DNA of 64,000 nucleotides. Source: JBBSBY01 sp038205805 (lineage in GTDB: Bacteria > Desulfobacterota > Desulfomonilia > Desulfomonilales > Desulfomonilaceae). A program made the position numbers and the translations under genes. A model generated the notes under the pieces. That model saw nothing but the letters and a program-made list of their open reading frames with translations. It made no database searches and was not told the origin of the DNA. The stretch lies in the NCBI GenBank assembly GCA_038205805.1, contig JBBRBO010000007.1, positions 11,568 to 75,567 on the forward strand. The letters run 5' to 3'. Within the stretch, counting starts at the first letter, position 1; the number at the start of each line of letters is the position of its first letter. Of the stretch, positions 51,925 through 60,487 are shown piece after piece.

Positions 51925-53121
51925 TTGATTTCACCCCGTCCGCCTCTGGTGACGCCTTTGAATGATCTGAACCATCTTTTGGAACCTGAAGCTCCATTGA
52001 CGTTTTCCCTCACGCCTCAAGGAGGAACGTTTGACGAGATACATGTAAAGCTCGAAGGAGCGGTATCGTCGGCGAATGTCGATGAGTTTCTTACGGAGAT
52101 CAAAACCGAGCTGGCGAAGGAGCCGCTCAAGAACGTGCGCCTGGACGTTTCCGATCTGAACCTGCTTGATGGTTCGGGGCCGGCGGCGTTGCTGCGTATA
52201 AAAGCTTTGTGCGCCGCTGAGGACAACAACCTCACGTTGTTGGGCGCCCATCCGGAGCTGATCGAACTCCTGGATGCCGTTGACCTGGAGATTCTCGATT
52301 CGGGCATTCTCCATCCGCGTCCGGACCCAAATCTCCTGGTGCAGATAGGGGATGCGGTTCAGACTTTGCGGAAAATGGCCAGTGACATCATCGTTTTCAT
52401 CGGCGCCATCATTTTGGGTTTTATCGGAGTAATCAAGCAACCCTCGACTGCCCGATGGGAGAGCATCCCTAAGCTCATCGAACGCAACGGCGTGGATGCG
52501 GCCCCTCTAGTATGTGCGTTGGGTTTCCTCATGGGAGCTGTCCTCGCCTTCCAAGCGGCCATTCAGTTGCGCAAGTTCGGCGCGAACATCTTCGTAGCGG
52601 ATCTCGTGAGTCTTTCGGTCACCTTGGAAATGGGGCCGCTTATGACGGCCATCATCGTATCCGGGCGCTCGGGCGCTGCATTTGCCTCACAAATCGGCGC
52701 CATGCACGTCAAACAAGAGATCGACGCCCTGCGCGTCATGGGGATCGACCCCGTGCGGTATCTTGTGCTGCCGCGCATCATCGCCGTGGGGTTCTCGACG
52801 CCGTGTCTTACTCTCTTTGCCAATTGCCTCGGGATAATCGGCGGTTGTCTTGTGGCCATGATCTCCCTGGACTTGACGCCCACGGTATTCTTCAATCAGG
52901 TTCATCGAGTGCTTGAGGTCACCGATGTGATTAAAGGGCTCATCAAGAGCTTCGTTTTCGGTTTGGAGATAGCCGTTATCGGGTGTCACAGGGGCTTTCA
53001 GGTACGCGGGGGCGCAGAGAGCGTCGGTTCCGCAACCACGTCGGCGGTGGTCACATGTATCTTCGTGCTTACCATTACGGATGCGCTCTTCGCCGTAGTG
53101 TATCACTACTACCGGTTTTGA
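51925..53121 (+). CDS. mlaE: MlaE-type lipid-transport permease with N-terminal STAS domain
   Basis: A protein of 398 residues. Residues 20-125 form a STAS domain (VRLDVSDLNLLDGSGPAALL), followed by the MlaE permease (GLLMGAVLAFQA-like FLMGAVLAFQAAIQLRKFG; EMGPLMTAIIVSGRSGAAFA; EIDALRVMGIDPVRYLVLPR) with five or six helices. With MlaF, MlaD and a lipoprotein it moves phospholipid across the envelope. The STAS part may stand in for the separate MlaB protein. The start is a TTG at 51925, without a strong RBS. It is followed by mlaF after one base. Confidence 0.9.
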   Translation: MISPRPPLVTPLNDLNHLLEPEAPLTFSLTPQGGTFDEIHVKLEGAVSSANVDEFLTEIKTELAKEPLKNVRLDVSDLNLLDGSGPAALLRIKALCAAEDNNLTLLGAHPELIELLDAVDLEILDSGILHPRPDPNLLVQIGDAVQTLRKMASDIIVFIGAIILGFIGVIKQPSTARWESIPKLIERNGVDAAPLVCALGFLMGAVLAFQAAIQLRKFGANIFVADLVSLSVTLEMGPLMTAIIVSGRSGAAFASQIGAMHVKQEIDALRVMGIDPVRYLVLPRIIAVGFSTPCLTLFANCLGIIGGCLVAMISLDLTPTVFFNQVHRVLEVTDVIKGLIKSFVFGLEIAVIGCHRGFQVRGGAESVGSATTSAVVTCIFVLTITDALFAVVYHYYRF

Positions 53122-53122
53122 G

Positions 53123-53923
53123 ATGACCGCTCTTTACACCGACAGCTGCCGTCCTGAAGACGGATGCCCCATCATCCAAGTGAACAATCTCACTGTGGGC
53201 TACGGCGACGTGCCGCTGCTGGAAGACGTGTCCTTCGAGATCCCTCAGGGGCAGATTGTGGCGGTGCTGGGGCGGTCCGGTTGCGGCAAAACAACCCTGT
53301 TCAAGTCTTTGGTGGGATTGCTTGAGCCCTCCCAGGGTGAGGTCATTTTGGCCGGCCACAAAGTGCGAGCCCGTGAGGAAAGCCTTGATGCGGAACTCAT
53401 GAGCAACATTGGGGTATTGTTTCAATCCGGCGCGTTGTTCAGTTCCATGACGGTGGCCGAAAATGTGGCGTTTCCCCTGCGGCAGTACACGTCCTTGAGC
53501 ACGGCGGCCATTGAAGCGCTCATTGTGCTCAAGCTCGCCGAAGTGGGCCTGTCCGGGTATGAGCGGTATATGCCTTCGGATCTCAGTGGTGGTATGCAGA
53601 AGCGTGCGGCTTTGGCACGCGCTATGGCGCTGGATCCGCCAATTCTTTTTTTAGACGAACCCTCCGCCGGCCTGGATCCCGTCTCCAGCGCCGAACTCGA
53701 CGAGACCATAAGACGGATCAACACGCACCTGGGGTCGACCATTGTGCTGATTACGCACGAGCTGGCCACCATCTTTGCGGTAGCCCATCGAGCCTTGATG
53801 ATCGACAAGTCGGAACGCAAGATTATAGGCGACGGCCCACCTTGGGAATTGGCGGAATCGTCCGACGAGCGCATACGAGAGTTTTTCACACGCGGTTCCA
53901 CCATAGCAAAGCGCAACCCGTGA
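53123..53923 (+). CDS. mlaF: MlaF-type ABC transporter ATP-binding protein
   Basis: A protein of 266 residues. Walker A GRSGCGKTTLFKS, Q loop FQSGALFSSMTV (the MlaF-like form), signature LSGGMQKRAALARA, Walker B ILFLDEPSAGLDP, and H loop ITHEL. It powers the lipid permease in the preceding gene, one base upstream, and is probably translationally coupled. About 30 residues precede the ABC domain. The mlaD gene follows 273 bases later. Confidence 0.93.
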   Translation: MTALYTDSCRPEDGCPIIQVNNLTVGYGDVPLLEDVSFEIPQGQIVAVLGRSGCGKTTLFKSLVGLLEPSQGEVILAGHKVRAREESLDAELMSNIGVLFQSGALFSSMTVAENVAFPLRQYTSLSTAAIEALIVLKLAEVGLSGYERYMPSDLSGGMQKRAALARAMALDPPILFLDEPSAGLDPVSSAELDETIRRINTHLGSTIVLITHELATIFAVAHRALMIDKSERKIIGDGPPWELAESSDERIREFFTRGSTIAKRNP

Positions 53924-54196
53924 TAGCCCCGGTTCATAACCATTCGCCATCGAGTAGATAGTGACAAGAACTCGTGAAGGTGAGGGTATTTACTAACCTC
54001 AGTCAATCAAAAGCGAAACAGTAGGACGAGGCGTCACCGGCCGCGCAGCCGTCTCACGCCGGCCGAATCGTTAGGACGGGATAACACATGCCTAACGTGC
54101 TATAATGGGATGAGGACACGGTGAGCCTTCACACGGTCCCGGCCGCCGTTACCGTGTCGTGAGCCGACGCGCAATCCAAGGCCGACGTAGGGATCT

Positions 54197-55063
54197 ATGG
54201 CAGGTCAAGAATACAAGTTTAAGATAGGGCTCTTTGTGGTGGCGACTGCGCTCATTGTGACCGGCGGGCTTATTTGGCTGGGCGCATCCCGTATCTTCGA
54301 GAGCAGCCAAACCGTAGTGGCATATTTCAACGAGAGCGTGCAGGGAATCGAGGGCGACAGCCCCGTGAAGTTCCGCGGCGTGAGCGTCGGTCGCGTTAAG
54401 CGCATCCAGATGGCGCCCGACGGTCGGCTGGTGGAAGTGCTCATGAGCCTGGACAAAAACTTCAAGGCCACCGACGACTTGGGTGTTAAGATGAACATGC
54501 TCGGTTTAACGGGCATGAAGTATCTGGAAATGGACACCTTCAACACCGATCCGATGAAAGAGAGAACGCCCCTGGACTTTGTGCCGAAGTACAAGGTAAT
54601 TCAGACATATCCTTCCGATATCCGGGAGATCGGAGCGGCCCTGGAAAGCGTCTTCCAGAAGCTCAAGACCCTCGATGTGGAGCAGATTTCCCATAACGTC
54701 GTGACCGCTTCCGCGAGATTGGACACGGTCCTGAAGGATCTGAAGACCGCTCATCTGAGCGCCCAGGCCGGTGAGACCTTGAAGGAGCTTCGTGACACAT
54801 CGCGCAAAATTAATGAAGAGATAACGCGGGCGCAGGTTGCGAAAAATCTGAATCGCACTTTGGATAAGGCGACGGAATTCTTTCAGGAGAGCACCGAAAC
54901 GGCCCGGAGCGCGGACAGGATGATACGACGTACGGATAACAACTTGACACGATTGTCGCAGAAACTTGACAGAAGCGCGGATAACATTGTGGACATTACC
55001 AGAATGATTAAACAAAAGCCATCATCGCTCATTTTTGGGCCTGATGAAAAAACGCGAAGATAG
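54197..55063 (+). CDS. mlaD: MlaD-type MCE lipid-binding protein
   Basis: A protein of 288 residues. One membrane anchor (about 8-29, IGLFVVATALIVTGGLIWLG) precedes a periplasmic MCE domain (40-120, VVAYFNESVQGIEGDSPVKFRGVSVGRV) and a long helical C-terminus. MCE proteins form a hexameric tunnel for phospholipids on the inner-membrane MlaE. The spacing of 273 bases from mlaF suggests a weaker coupling or a separate promoter; an imperfect inverted repeat (ACACGGT...ACCGTGT) lies there. The MlaC soluble carrier is absent nearby. Confidence 0.9.
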   Translation: MAGQEYKFKIGLFVVATALIVTGGLIWLGASRIFESSQTVVAYFNESVQGIEGDSPVKFRGVSVGRVKRIQMAPDGRLVEVLMSLDKNFKATDDLGVKMNMLGLTGMKYLEMDTFNTDPMKERTPLDFVPKYKVIQTYPSDIREIGAALESVFQKLKTLDVEQISHNVVTASARLDTVLKDLKTAHLSAQAGETLKELRDTSRKINEEITRAQVAKNLNRTLDKATEFFQESTETARSADRMIRRTDNNLTRLSQKLDRSADNIVDITRMIKQKPSSLIFGPDEKTRR

Positions 55064-55448
55064 TTCGGGTCCGGGCTCAGTCGAAGAAGCGTCGGCTTAG
55101 CGGTTCAGCGGCTTGAGCGGGCCGCGTGAAATAAGGATATAAGTGGCCGGAATGCGGGGAAGACATATTGAGGTCGTTGCCTTTTCGCTATGCGAGCTTC
55201 CGTAAATAGCCCGGTAGGGAGAACTTGTCTCAAAACTTCAAAAACGCGACACAATCGTGCCGTTTGTGCGCTTTGAGAACCGGCGCAAGGTTTTGAAACG
55301 AGGGAAGTCGTTTGCGAAATTCTTACGAAACAGCATGAGTTGTAGCACGTTTTCACGTTCAAATAGAGTTCTGAGACAGGCTCGGGACGCCGGTCCCTAC
55401 CAGAGACGCCGGTGAACCATTACCCGGAAGCATCGGACAAAAGTGTAC
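55064..55448. other. Intergenic region
   Basis: About 385 bases between mlaD and the lipoprotein gene. No gene is apparent. A 9-base direct repeat (GACGCCGGT at 55386 and 55405) is noted. No repeat-family copy is recognisable. Confidence 0.3.
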
Positions 55449-56141
55449 ATGAAGTTGATTTCGTCATACATGGCGTTTGTCTGCATAGTGGTTTTGGGCT
55501 ACGTGTTGGTGGGGTGTGCGGCGAAGACGCGCCAAGTCTTGGCTCCCTTTGCCATAACTTATCCTGCGCCTCAGAAGGAAGCCGACGTTTCCGTGCCTGA
55601 GACGTTGATGGTGTATCAGTTCCTCCTGGCCAGGTCCGTTCCTCTTGACTCGCTGGTGGTGGTGAAAAACAGCGGCGGCGCAGAGAGCGTCGGCATGTTC
55701 AAATGGGAAGAAAACCCCGCGGATATGCTCACGCAATTGCTCATCCGAGATCTGAAGAGTTCCGGTATCTTCGGTCGGGTAGTAGACCAGTTGAGCAGTG
55801 TACGGTACCGCTACGCCTTCGAAGGCGCCATCCGCACGCTTCAAGGAGAAATCCGGGACGCCAAGGCCAAGGCCGTAATCGACTTCGAGGCAATCCTGAC
55901 GGACTTCGAAGCGCCGTCCGGTATGGACAAGACGATCTTCAAGAAAGTCTATACCATTGAGTCCCCCGCCTCCGATCCCTCGCCGGAGAGCATTCTCCGT
56001 GCGTTGAACGAAGCCGCCAAAGACCTGTCGGTGCAGCTAAGAGCGGATCTGCTCCATGCCCTGGAGAATCCTTCGAGCAATAAGGATAAGAACTCAATCA
56101 AATCGCCGGCTTGTACTCCACGAAAACGTTCGGCGATATGA
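55449..56141 (+). CDS. ABC-transport auxiliary lipoprotein (PqiC/YmbA-like)
   Basis: A protein of 230 residues. ATG 55449 starts a signal peptide with lipobox LVGC (VVLGYVLVGCAAK), so the protein is lipid-anchored. The mature part (VYQFLLARSVPLDSLVVV, LLIRDLKSSGIFGRVV, RYRYAFEGAIRTLQ) fits the ABC-type transport auxiliary family, which pairs with MCE transporters at the outer membrane. Proximity to mlaEFD supports that role in place of MlaA/MlaC. The C-terminal tail (NKDKNSIKSPACTPRKR) is basic and without pattern. Confidence 0.75.
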   Translation: MKLISSYMAFVCIVVLGYVLVGCAAKTRQVLAPFAITYPAPQKEADVSVPETLMVYQFLLARSVPLDSLVVVKNSGGAESVGMFKWEENPADMLTQLLIRDLKSSGIFGRVVDQLSSVRYRYAFEGAIRTLQGEIRDAKAKAVIDFEAILTDFEAPSGMDKTIFKKVYTIESPASDPSPESILRALNEAAKDLSVQLRADLLHALENPSSNKDKNSIKSPACTPRKRSAI

Positions 56142-56430
56142 ATTCCGGAGAGTCCCTCGCTGTGTTTGTGCATTCGCGGCGAATCAGCTCATCGTGTCGT
56201 AAACCTTTAGGCGACTCCCGCAGTATGATAGCCTCTGATGTTCAGGGCTGTTGATCCCACTGGAAAGCGCCGTGACTCCATAGCGGTCTGCATCGAAAAA
56301 GTTGCTCTTTGGGGCGCGGGTTGGTATCCTTGAATGGAGCTTATGGAGTGAGAAATCTGGTGTGTCCAGGGGCGCCCCACGAGAGCGCCGTCGGCTTGCA
56401 TACATTACTTACATGGAGCGAATTACCATA

Positions 56431-56784
56431 ATGAAACGCATTCTGGTCGTAGACGATGAGAAGCACATTTGCGAGCTGTACAGAAGCGAACTTGAGGATG
56501 AGGGATACGCGGTCGAGGTAGCCCACTCTGGTAAGGAAGCGCTGGAGAGCGTGTCCAAGAACGCGCCGGACCTGGTTGTATTGGATATTCAAATGCCGGG
56601 AATGGACGGCATAGAAACGTTGGAAAAGCTCATCGGCCGCGACACCGCTATCCCCGTCATACTCAATACGGCGTACAGCCACTACAAAGAGGATTTTACC
56701 ACCTGGGGCGCCGAAGCCTACGTGGTAAAGTCGTCGGACACCGCGCCGCTCTTGAAAGAGATAAAGAGGTTACTCGAAGAATGA
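56431..56784 (+). CDS. Single-domain response regulator
   Basis: A protein of 117 residues consisting only of a CheY-like receiver. RILVVDDEK holds the acidic pair, VVLDIQMPGMDG the phospho-acceptor aspartate, and VVKSSD the conserved lysine. No output domain follows. GGAG lies about 12 bases before ATG 56431; another ATG at 56413 is possible. Its last 4 bases overlap the glgC start (ATGA), so it is translated with glgC. The cognate kinase is not adjacent. Confidence 0.9.
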   Translation: MKRILVVDDEKHICELYRSELEDEGYAVEVAHSGKEALESVSKNAPDLVVLDIQMPGMDGIETLEKLIGRDTAIPVILNTAYSHYKEDFTTWGAEAYVVKSSDTAPLLKEIKRLLEE

Positions 56785-58022
56785 ATATGCAACAAGCGAT
56801 GCGGAACACCTTATGTATTCTCATGGCGGGCGGCAAAGGCGAGCGCCTGTACCCTTTGACCAAGGCTCGAGCCAAACCTTCCGTTCGGTTCGCAGGAATC
56901 TACAGGATTATTGATTTTACCCTCTCCAACTGTTTGAACTCGGATATACGGAGAATATACGTCCTGACGCAGTATCGGTCTCTCTCGCTGGATCGTCACA
57001 TACGAGTGGGCTGGAGCGTGTTCAACCACGAGCTGGATGAATTCATCGAATGTGTGCCGCCGCAACAACGCAATGTGGATCGCTGGTACCGCGGGACTGC
57101 GGACAGTATCTATCAAAATATCTATCTCCTCCAGAGGGAGCGTCCCGAACGGGTGCTGATCTTATCCGGCGACCATGTCTACAAAATGAATTATAATGAC
57201 ATGTTGCGCTATCACATCGAGAAGGGCGCCGAGCTGACCGTCGCTGGCGTGGAGGTCCCACGGCAGGAGGCCACGGCTTTCGGCGTGATCGGTAGCGACG
57301 ACGAATATCGTATTGTGGATTGGGAGGAAAAACCCGCTAACCCTAAATCCGTTCCAGGTAAGCCCGATAAGGCCTTTGCGTCTATGGGTGTTTACATATT
57401 TAACACGGACACGCTCGTGAAGCACGTGATAAATGACGCCAAAAGCGCCGATTCATCTCATGACTTCGGGAAAAACGTAGTGCCGGCGCTCATCAAGAGC
57501 AAGAATAGGGTATACGTGCATAGTTTCCAGGAGGCGAACAACTCCGAGGGACGCTACTGGCGCGACATCGGAACCGTGGACGCCTACTGGGACGCGAACA
57601 TGGACCTGTGTTCAGCCGCCCCCCAATGTAACCTCTACGACTCCTGTTGGCCCATCAGAACCTATCAGGAGCAAGTTCCTCCCGCTCGAACCGTGACCTT
57701 CTTGGACGAAAACAGGGAGAACCAGGGTGGACTGGTGCAGAATTCCCTTATCTCCGGAGGTTGCGTCATCTCGAACGGAACGGTGGTTCGCTCGGTGCTT
57801 TCACCTAACGTCAAAGTAGGCGCCGGTTCGTTAGTGGAAGAGGCGGTGCTCCTGGACGGCGTCACCGTGGGCAGGAACGCCAAGATCCGCAAGGCTATTC
57901 TGGATCAGGATGTGGTTGTGCCCGACAACTTTACCATAGGGTATGACCTGGAGGCCGATCGAGCCAAGTTCAGCTTATCACCTGGCGGCGTCGTCCTCGT
58001 GCCCAGAGGTATGAACTTGTAG
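56781..58022 (+). CDS. glgC: Glucose-1-phosphate adenylyltransferase
   Basis: A protein of 413 residues that makes ADP-glucose for glycogen. MAGGKGERLYPLTKARAKP binds ATP. Further motifs: SGDHVYKMNYNDM and GRYWRDIGTVDAYWDANMD. A left-handed beta-helix C-terminus (NSLISGGCVISNGTVVRSV) follows, as in regulated bacterial GlgC. It overlaps the response regulator. No other glg genes are in the window. Regulation by a phosphorylated partner is possible but only inferred from gene order. Confidence 0.95.
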   Translation: MNMQQAMRNTLCILMAGGKGERLYPLTKARAKPSVRFAGIYRIIDFTLSNCLNSDIRRIYVLTQYRSLSLDRHIRVGWSVFNHELDEFIECVPPQQRNVDRWYRGTADSIYQNIYLLQRERPERVLILSGDHVYKMNYNDMLRYHIEKGAELTVAGVEVPRQEATAFGVIGSDDEYRIVDWEEKPANPKSVPGKPDKAFASMGVYIFNTDTLVKHVINDAKSADSSHDFGKNVVPALIKSKNRVYVHSFQEANNSEGRYWRDIGTVDAYWDANMDLCSAAPQCNLYDSCWPIRTYQEQVPPARTVTFLDENRENQGGLVQNSLISGGCVISNGTVVRSVLSPNVKVGAGSLVEEAVLLDGVTVGRNAKIRKAILDQDVVVPDNFTIGYDLEADRAKFSLSPGGVVLVPRGMNL

Positions 58023-58285
58023 TGCACGTTTCTGCCCGGTTCGTTCACAAAGCAGGATCAGGGGATAAGAATCCTCGCCGTCGGTGTGTTTTTCGAGCAT
58101 GGAGAGTGGCTTTCGGCTTCCCTCTCTTTAAGCTTGGGGAAGGGCAACAGCGGTTGGGGACGCAGGGCAGTAACCCTGAGAGTCATCTTGGCGATCTTAC
58201 ACTATGTTAGCGCCTGTGAGGGACCGAGACCAAACTCCGACCACACAAAGGTCCGCCCTAACATTATTTCTTATATGGATATTCT
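58020..58285 (-). repeat. Possible decayed copy J of the double-hairpin repeat
   Basis: The region between glgC and the hydrolase. The distal part AAGGTCCGCCCTAACATTATTTC resembles the inverted left end, and TTCGTTCACAAAGCAGG near 58040 resembles the right half of copies E and F. The glgC TAG stop is at the expected terminus. Identity is low. Confidence 0.3.
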
Positions 58286-59068
58286 ATGCCCGCTGTAAGA
58301 GTAGACAATTTATCCATCGCGTATGGTCTCGGCCAAGCGCAGGTAGATCCGCAGGCTTTGTGCGTGGTTTTCATCCACGGGTCCGGTGGAGATCGTGAGG
58401 ATTGGCGCGGCCAGTTAGACGACGCACGTTTGACGAAGTGGCCTTTGCTTGCAATGGAGTTGCCTGGTCACGGGTCCTCACAAGGACCGGGTGAAAGTTC
58501 CGTAGCCGCGTACGGCCGATGGGTTGAGCGGTTCATAGAAACCCTGAATCTCCGGCGAGTCGTGTTAGTGGGATGCTCCCTTGGATCGGCGGTTGTGCAG
58601 TGGATTGCCCTCAATGAGCGGAAACCCTGGCTCAAGGGAATCGGTTTGGTCGGCGCCGGCGCAAGCCTGAAGGTGCATCCCGATTTTCTGGACGGACTGA
58701 AAACCAATCCTGAAGCGGCTCTCCTGAATCTAGCGGAGTTTTGTCTCTCCAAAAGGACCGACGCGCGCCTTCACGTAGTAGTGAACGCAAAGTTTGCTCA
58801 TGCGTGGCCGGAAATGGTGCATGGCGACCTGACCGCATGCAACGCATTCGATATTCGTGATCGAGTAGAGGCTATTGACCTTCCCACCTTCATCGTAGTG
58901 GGTAAGGAAGATAGGCTTACGCCGGTCAAATACTCAAAATTCCTTCAAGAACGAATTCAGGGTTCAAGCCTGACCGTCATTCCCGAGGCGGGCCACCTGG
59001 TCATGCTGGAGAAACCCACAGAGTTCAACGAAGCGCTGAAAGGCTTCCTGGAGACGCTAGGCTCCTGA
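58286..59068 (+). CDS. Alpha/beta-fold hydrolase
   Basis: A protein of 260 residues. FIHGSGGDRED provides the oxyanion region near residue 28; the nucleophile is in VGCSLGSA (G-x-S-x-G) near residue 96, an acidic residue in GKEDRLTPV and the histidine in AGHLVMLE. These make a complete catalytic triad. Substrate unknown; the family covers esterases, haloperoxidases, lipases and C-C hydrolases. It has its own ATG at 58286 after a decayed repeat; no RBS is obvious. It converges with mreB 50 bases later. Confidence 0.85.
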   Translation: MPAVRVDNLSIAYGLGQAQVDPQALCVVFIHGSGGDREDWRGQLDDARLTKWPLLAMELPGHGSSQGPGESSVAAYGRWVERFIETLNLRRVVLVGCSLGSAVVQWIALNERKPWLKGIGLVGAGASLKVHPDFLDGLKTNPEAALLNLAEFCLSKRTDARLHVVVNAKFAHAWPEMVHGDLTACNAFDIRDRVEAIDLPTFIVVGKEDRLTPVKYSKFLQERIQGSSLTVIPEAGHLVMLEKPTEFNEALKGFLETLGS

Positions 59069-59118
59069 ACGGCGCAATCCCTCCTCTAATAATGCGCGCG
59101 TCACACCATGCCGGCGTT

Positions 59119-60150
59119 CTACTGATTTGCTATCTCCCGCAGGAGCTCAATGTCCTCGAGCATCTTGCCGGCCCCACGCGCCACTGTGGTCAACGGATCA
59201 TCGGGGATCACCACGGGTACCCCGATTTCTCGTCTCACTCGCTTGTCCAGGTTCTTGAGCAACGCGCCGCCGCCGGTAAGCACTATCCCCGTGTCGATAA
59301 TGTCCGCGGCCAGCTCGGGCGGGCATTGTTCCATAGCGAGCTTAACGCTTTCCACAATGGAATTCACCGAATCCATGATCGCGTGGGTAATGTGATTTGA
59401 ATTCACCGTGATGGTCTTAGGGATTCCGTCCATGAGGTCACGGCCCTTTACATCGACCTCCTCGTCTTCGTCGTCGGGATACGCTCGGCCCACCAGGATC
59501 TTTATCTGCTCCGCTGTGGATTGTCCTATGAGTATGCCGTAGCTCTTGCGTATGGCATTGAGTATGTCCGTGTCGAGACGGTCCCCTGCGATCTTGCTCG
59601 AATTGCTGTAGACCACGCCCTTGAGTGAAATAATCGCCACTTCAGTGGTGCCGCCGCCGATGTCCACGATCATGCTGCTGATGGGCTCGGTGATGGGGAG
59701 GCCTGCCCCTAGAGCCGCCGCCATTGCCTCTTCCACCAGATAGACTTCGTTCGCGCCGGCGCTCAGCGTGGAATCCCGCACTGCACGGCGTTCCACCGGC
59801 GTTACACCTGAAGGCACGGAGATAATCACCCTTGGGCGTACGAAGGAATTGCGCTTGTGCACCTTACGTATGAAGAACTTCAGCATGAGGCTCGCCATTT
59901 CAAAGTTTGCGATGACGCCTTCTCGAAGTGGTTTGAATACCTCAATCGAAGCGGGGACGCGGCCGATCATTTTCTTAGCGTCTTCGCCGATCCAGATTTC
60001 CGAGCTGCGTTTGTCTCGTTTTCTAATGGCGACTACCGAAGGCTCGTTAAGGATAATGCCTTGGCCTCCGGCGTAGACCAGAGTGTTGGCCGTGCCGAGA
60101 TCAATGGCGAGATCCTTCGAGATTTTAGAAGCGATGAAGTCCAGCAGCAT
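59119..60150 (-). CDS. mreB: Rod shape-determining protein MreB
   Basis: An actin-like cytoskeletal protein of 343 residues. Phosphate 1 motif AIDLGTANTLVY, connect 1 GREG-like region PLREGVIANFE, phosphate 2 IVDIGGGTTEVA, and adenosine motif VLTGGGALLKNLD. ATG 60150 is taken as start (MLLDFIASKISKDLAIDL); a 100-residue upstream extension has no similarity to the family. It directs elongation of the cell wall. mreC and mreD are not adjacent; a SurA-like gene follows upstream on the same strand. So it is the single-gene mreB arrangement in this window. Confidence 0.95.
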   Translation of the reverse strand: MLLDFIASKISKDLAIDLGTANTLVYAGGQGIILNEPSVVAIRKRDKRSSEIWIGEDAKKMIGRVPASIEVFKPLREGVIANFEMASLMLKFFIRKVHKRNSFVRPRVIISVPSGVTPVERRAVRDSTLSAGANEVYLVEEAMAAALGAGLPITEPISSMIVDIGGGTTEVAIISLKGVVYSNSSKIAGDRLDTDILNAIRKSYGILIGQSTAEQIKILVGRAYPDDEDEEVDVKGRDLMDGIPKTITVNSNHITHAIMDSVNSIVESVKLAMEQCPPELAADIIDTGIVLTGGGALLKNLDKRVRREIGVPVVIPDDPLTTVARGAGKMLEDIELLREIANQ

Positions 60151-60487
60151 ACTTACGTGCGAGTCCTGTTTAACATGGCGAATACACGCATCTTCTCGGA
60201 AGCGCGGACCTGTGAAGACTAAGAGTCTAAGCTCGACCCCAGGACAAGGAAATCCACCAACCCTTGACCTATTTGCCTCATATTCCCATCGGAGAGACGC
60301 AGTGTCGGTGATGTTTGATTGTGCACAAATCCGTGAGCAATTCAATGAGATAAAACGTCGCGATGAAAAGAACCGAGCATAGGGGAGTGTTTCAACTGCG
60401 CCGGACGCAGTCACAGGGAGCGCGCTCCCTGGGAGATGGCCCTCCCCCGGATTCATAGGAGAGCACGATTGGGATACGGCGCCGAAC

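Noticed and set aside
53924..54196. Repeat-family copy between mlaF and mlaD
   Set aside because: Only short chance matches; neither terminus nor hairpin is present.
55105..55362. 85-residue minus-strand ORF between mlaD and the lipoprotein gene
   Set aside because: Composition rich in Arg, Ser and Cys, no RBS and no domain; probably chance.
60151..60456. 100-residue N-terminal extension of mreB
   Set aside because: MreB proteins start shortly before the DLGTANT motif; the extension looks non-coding and carries no RBS.
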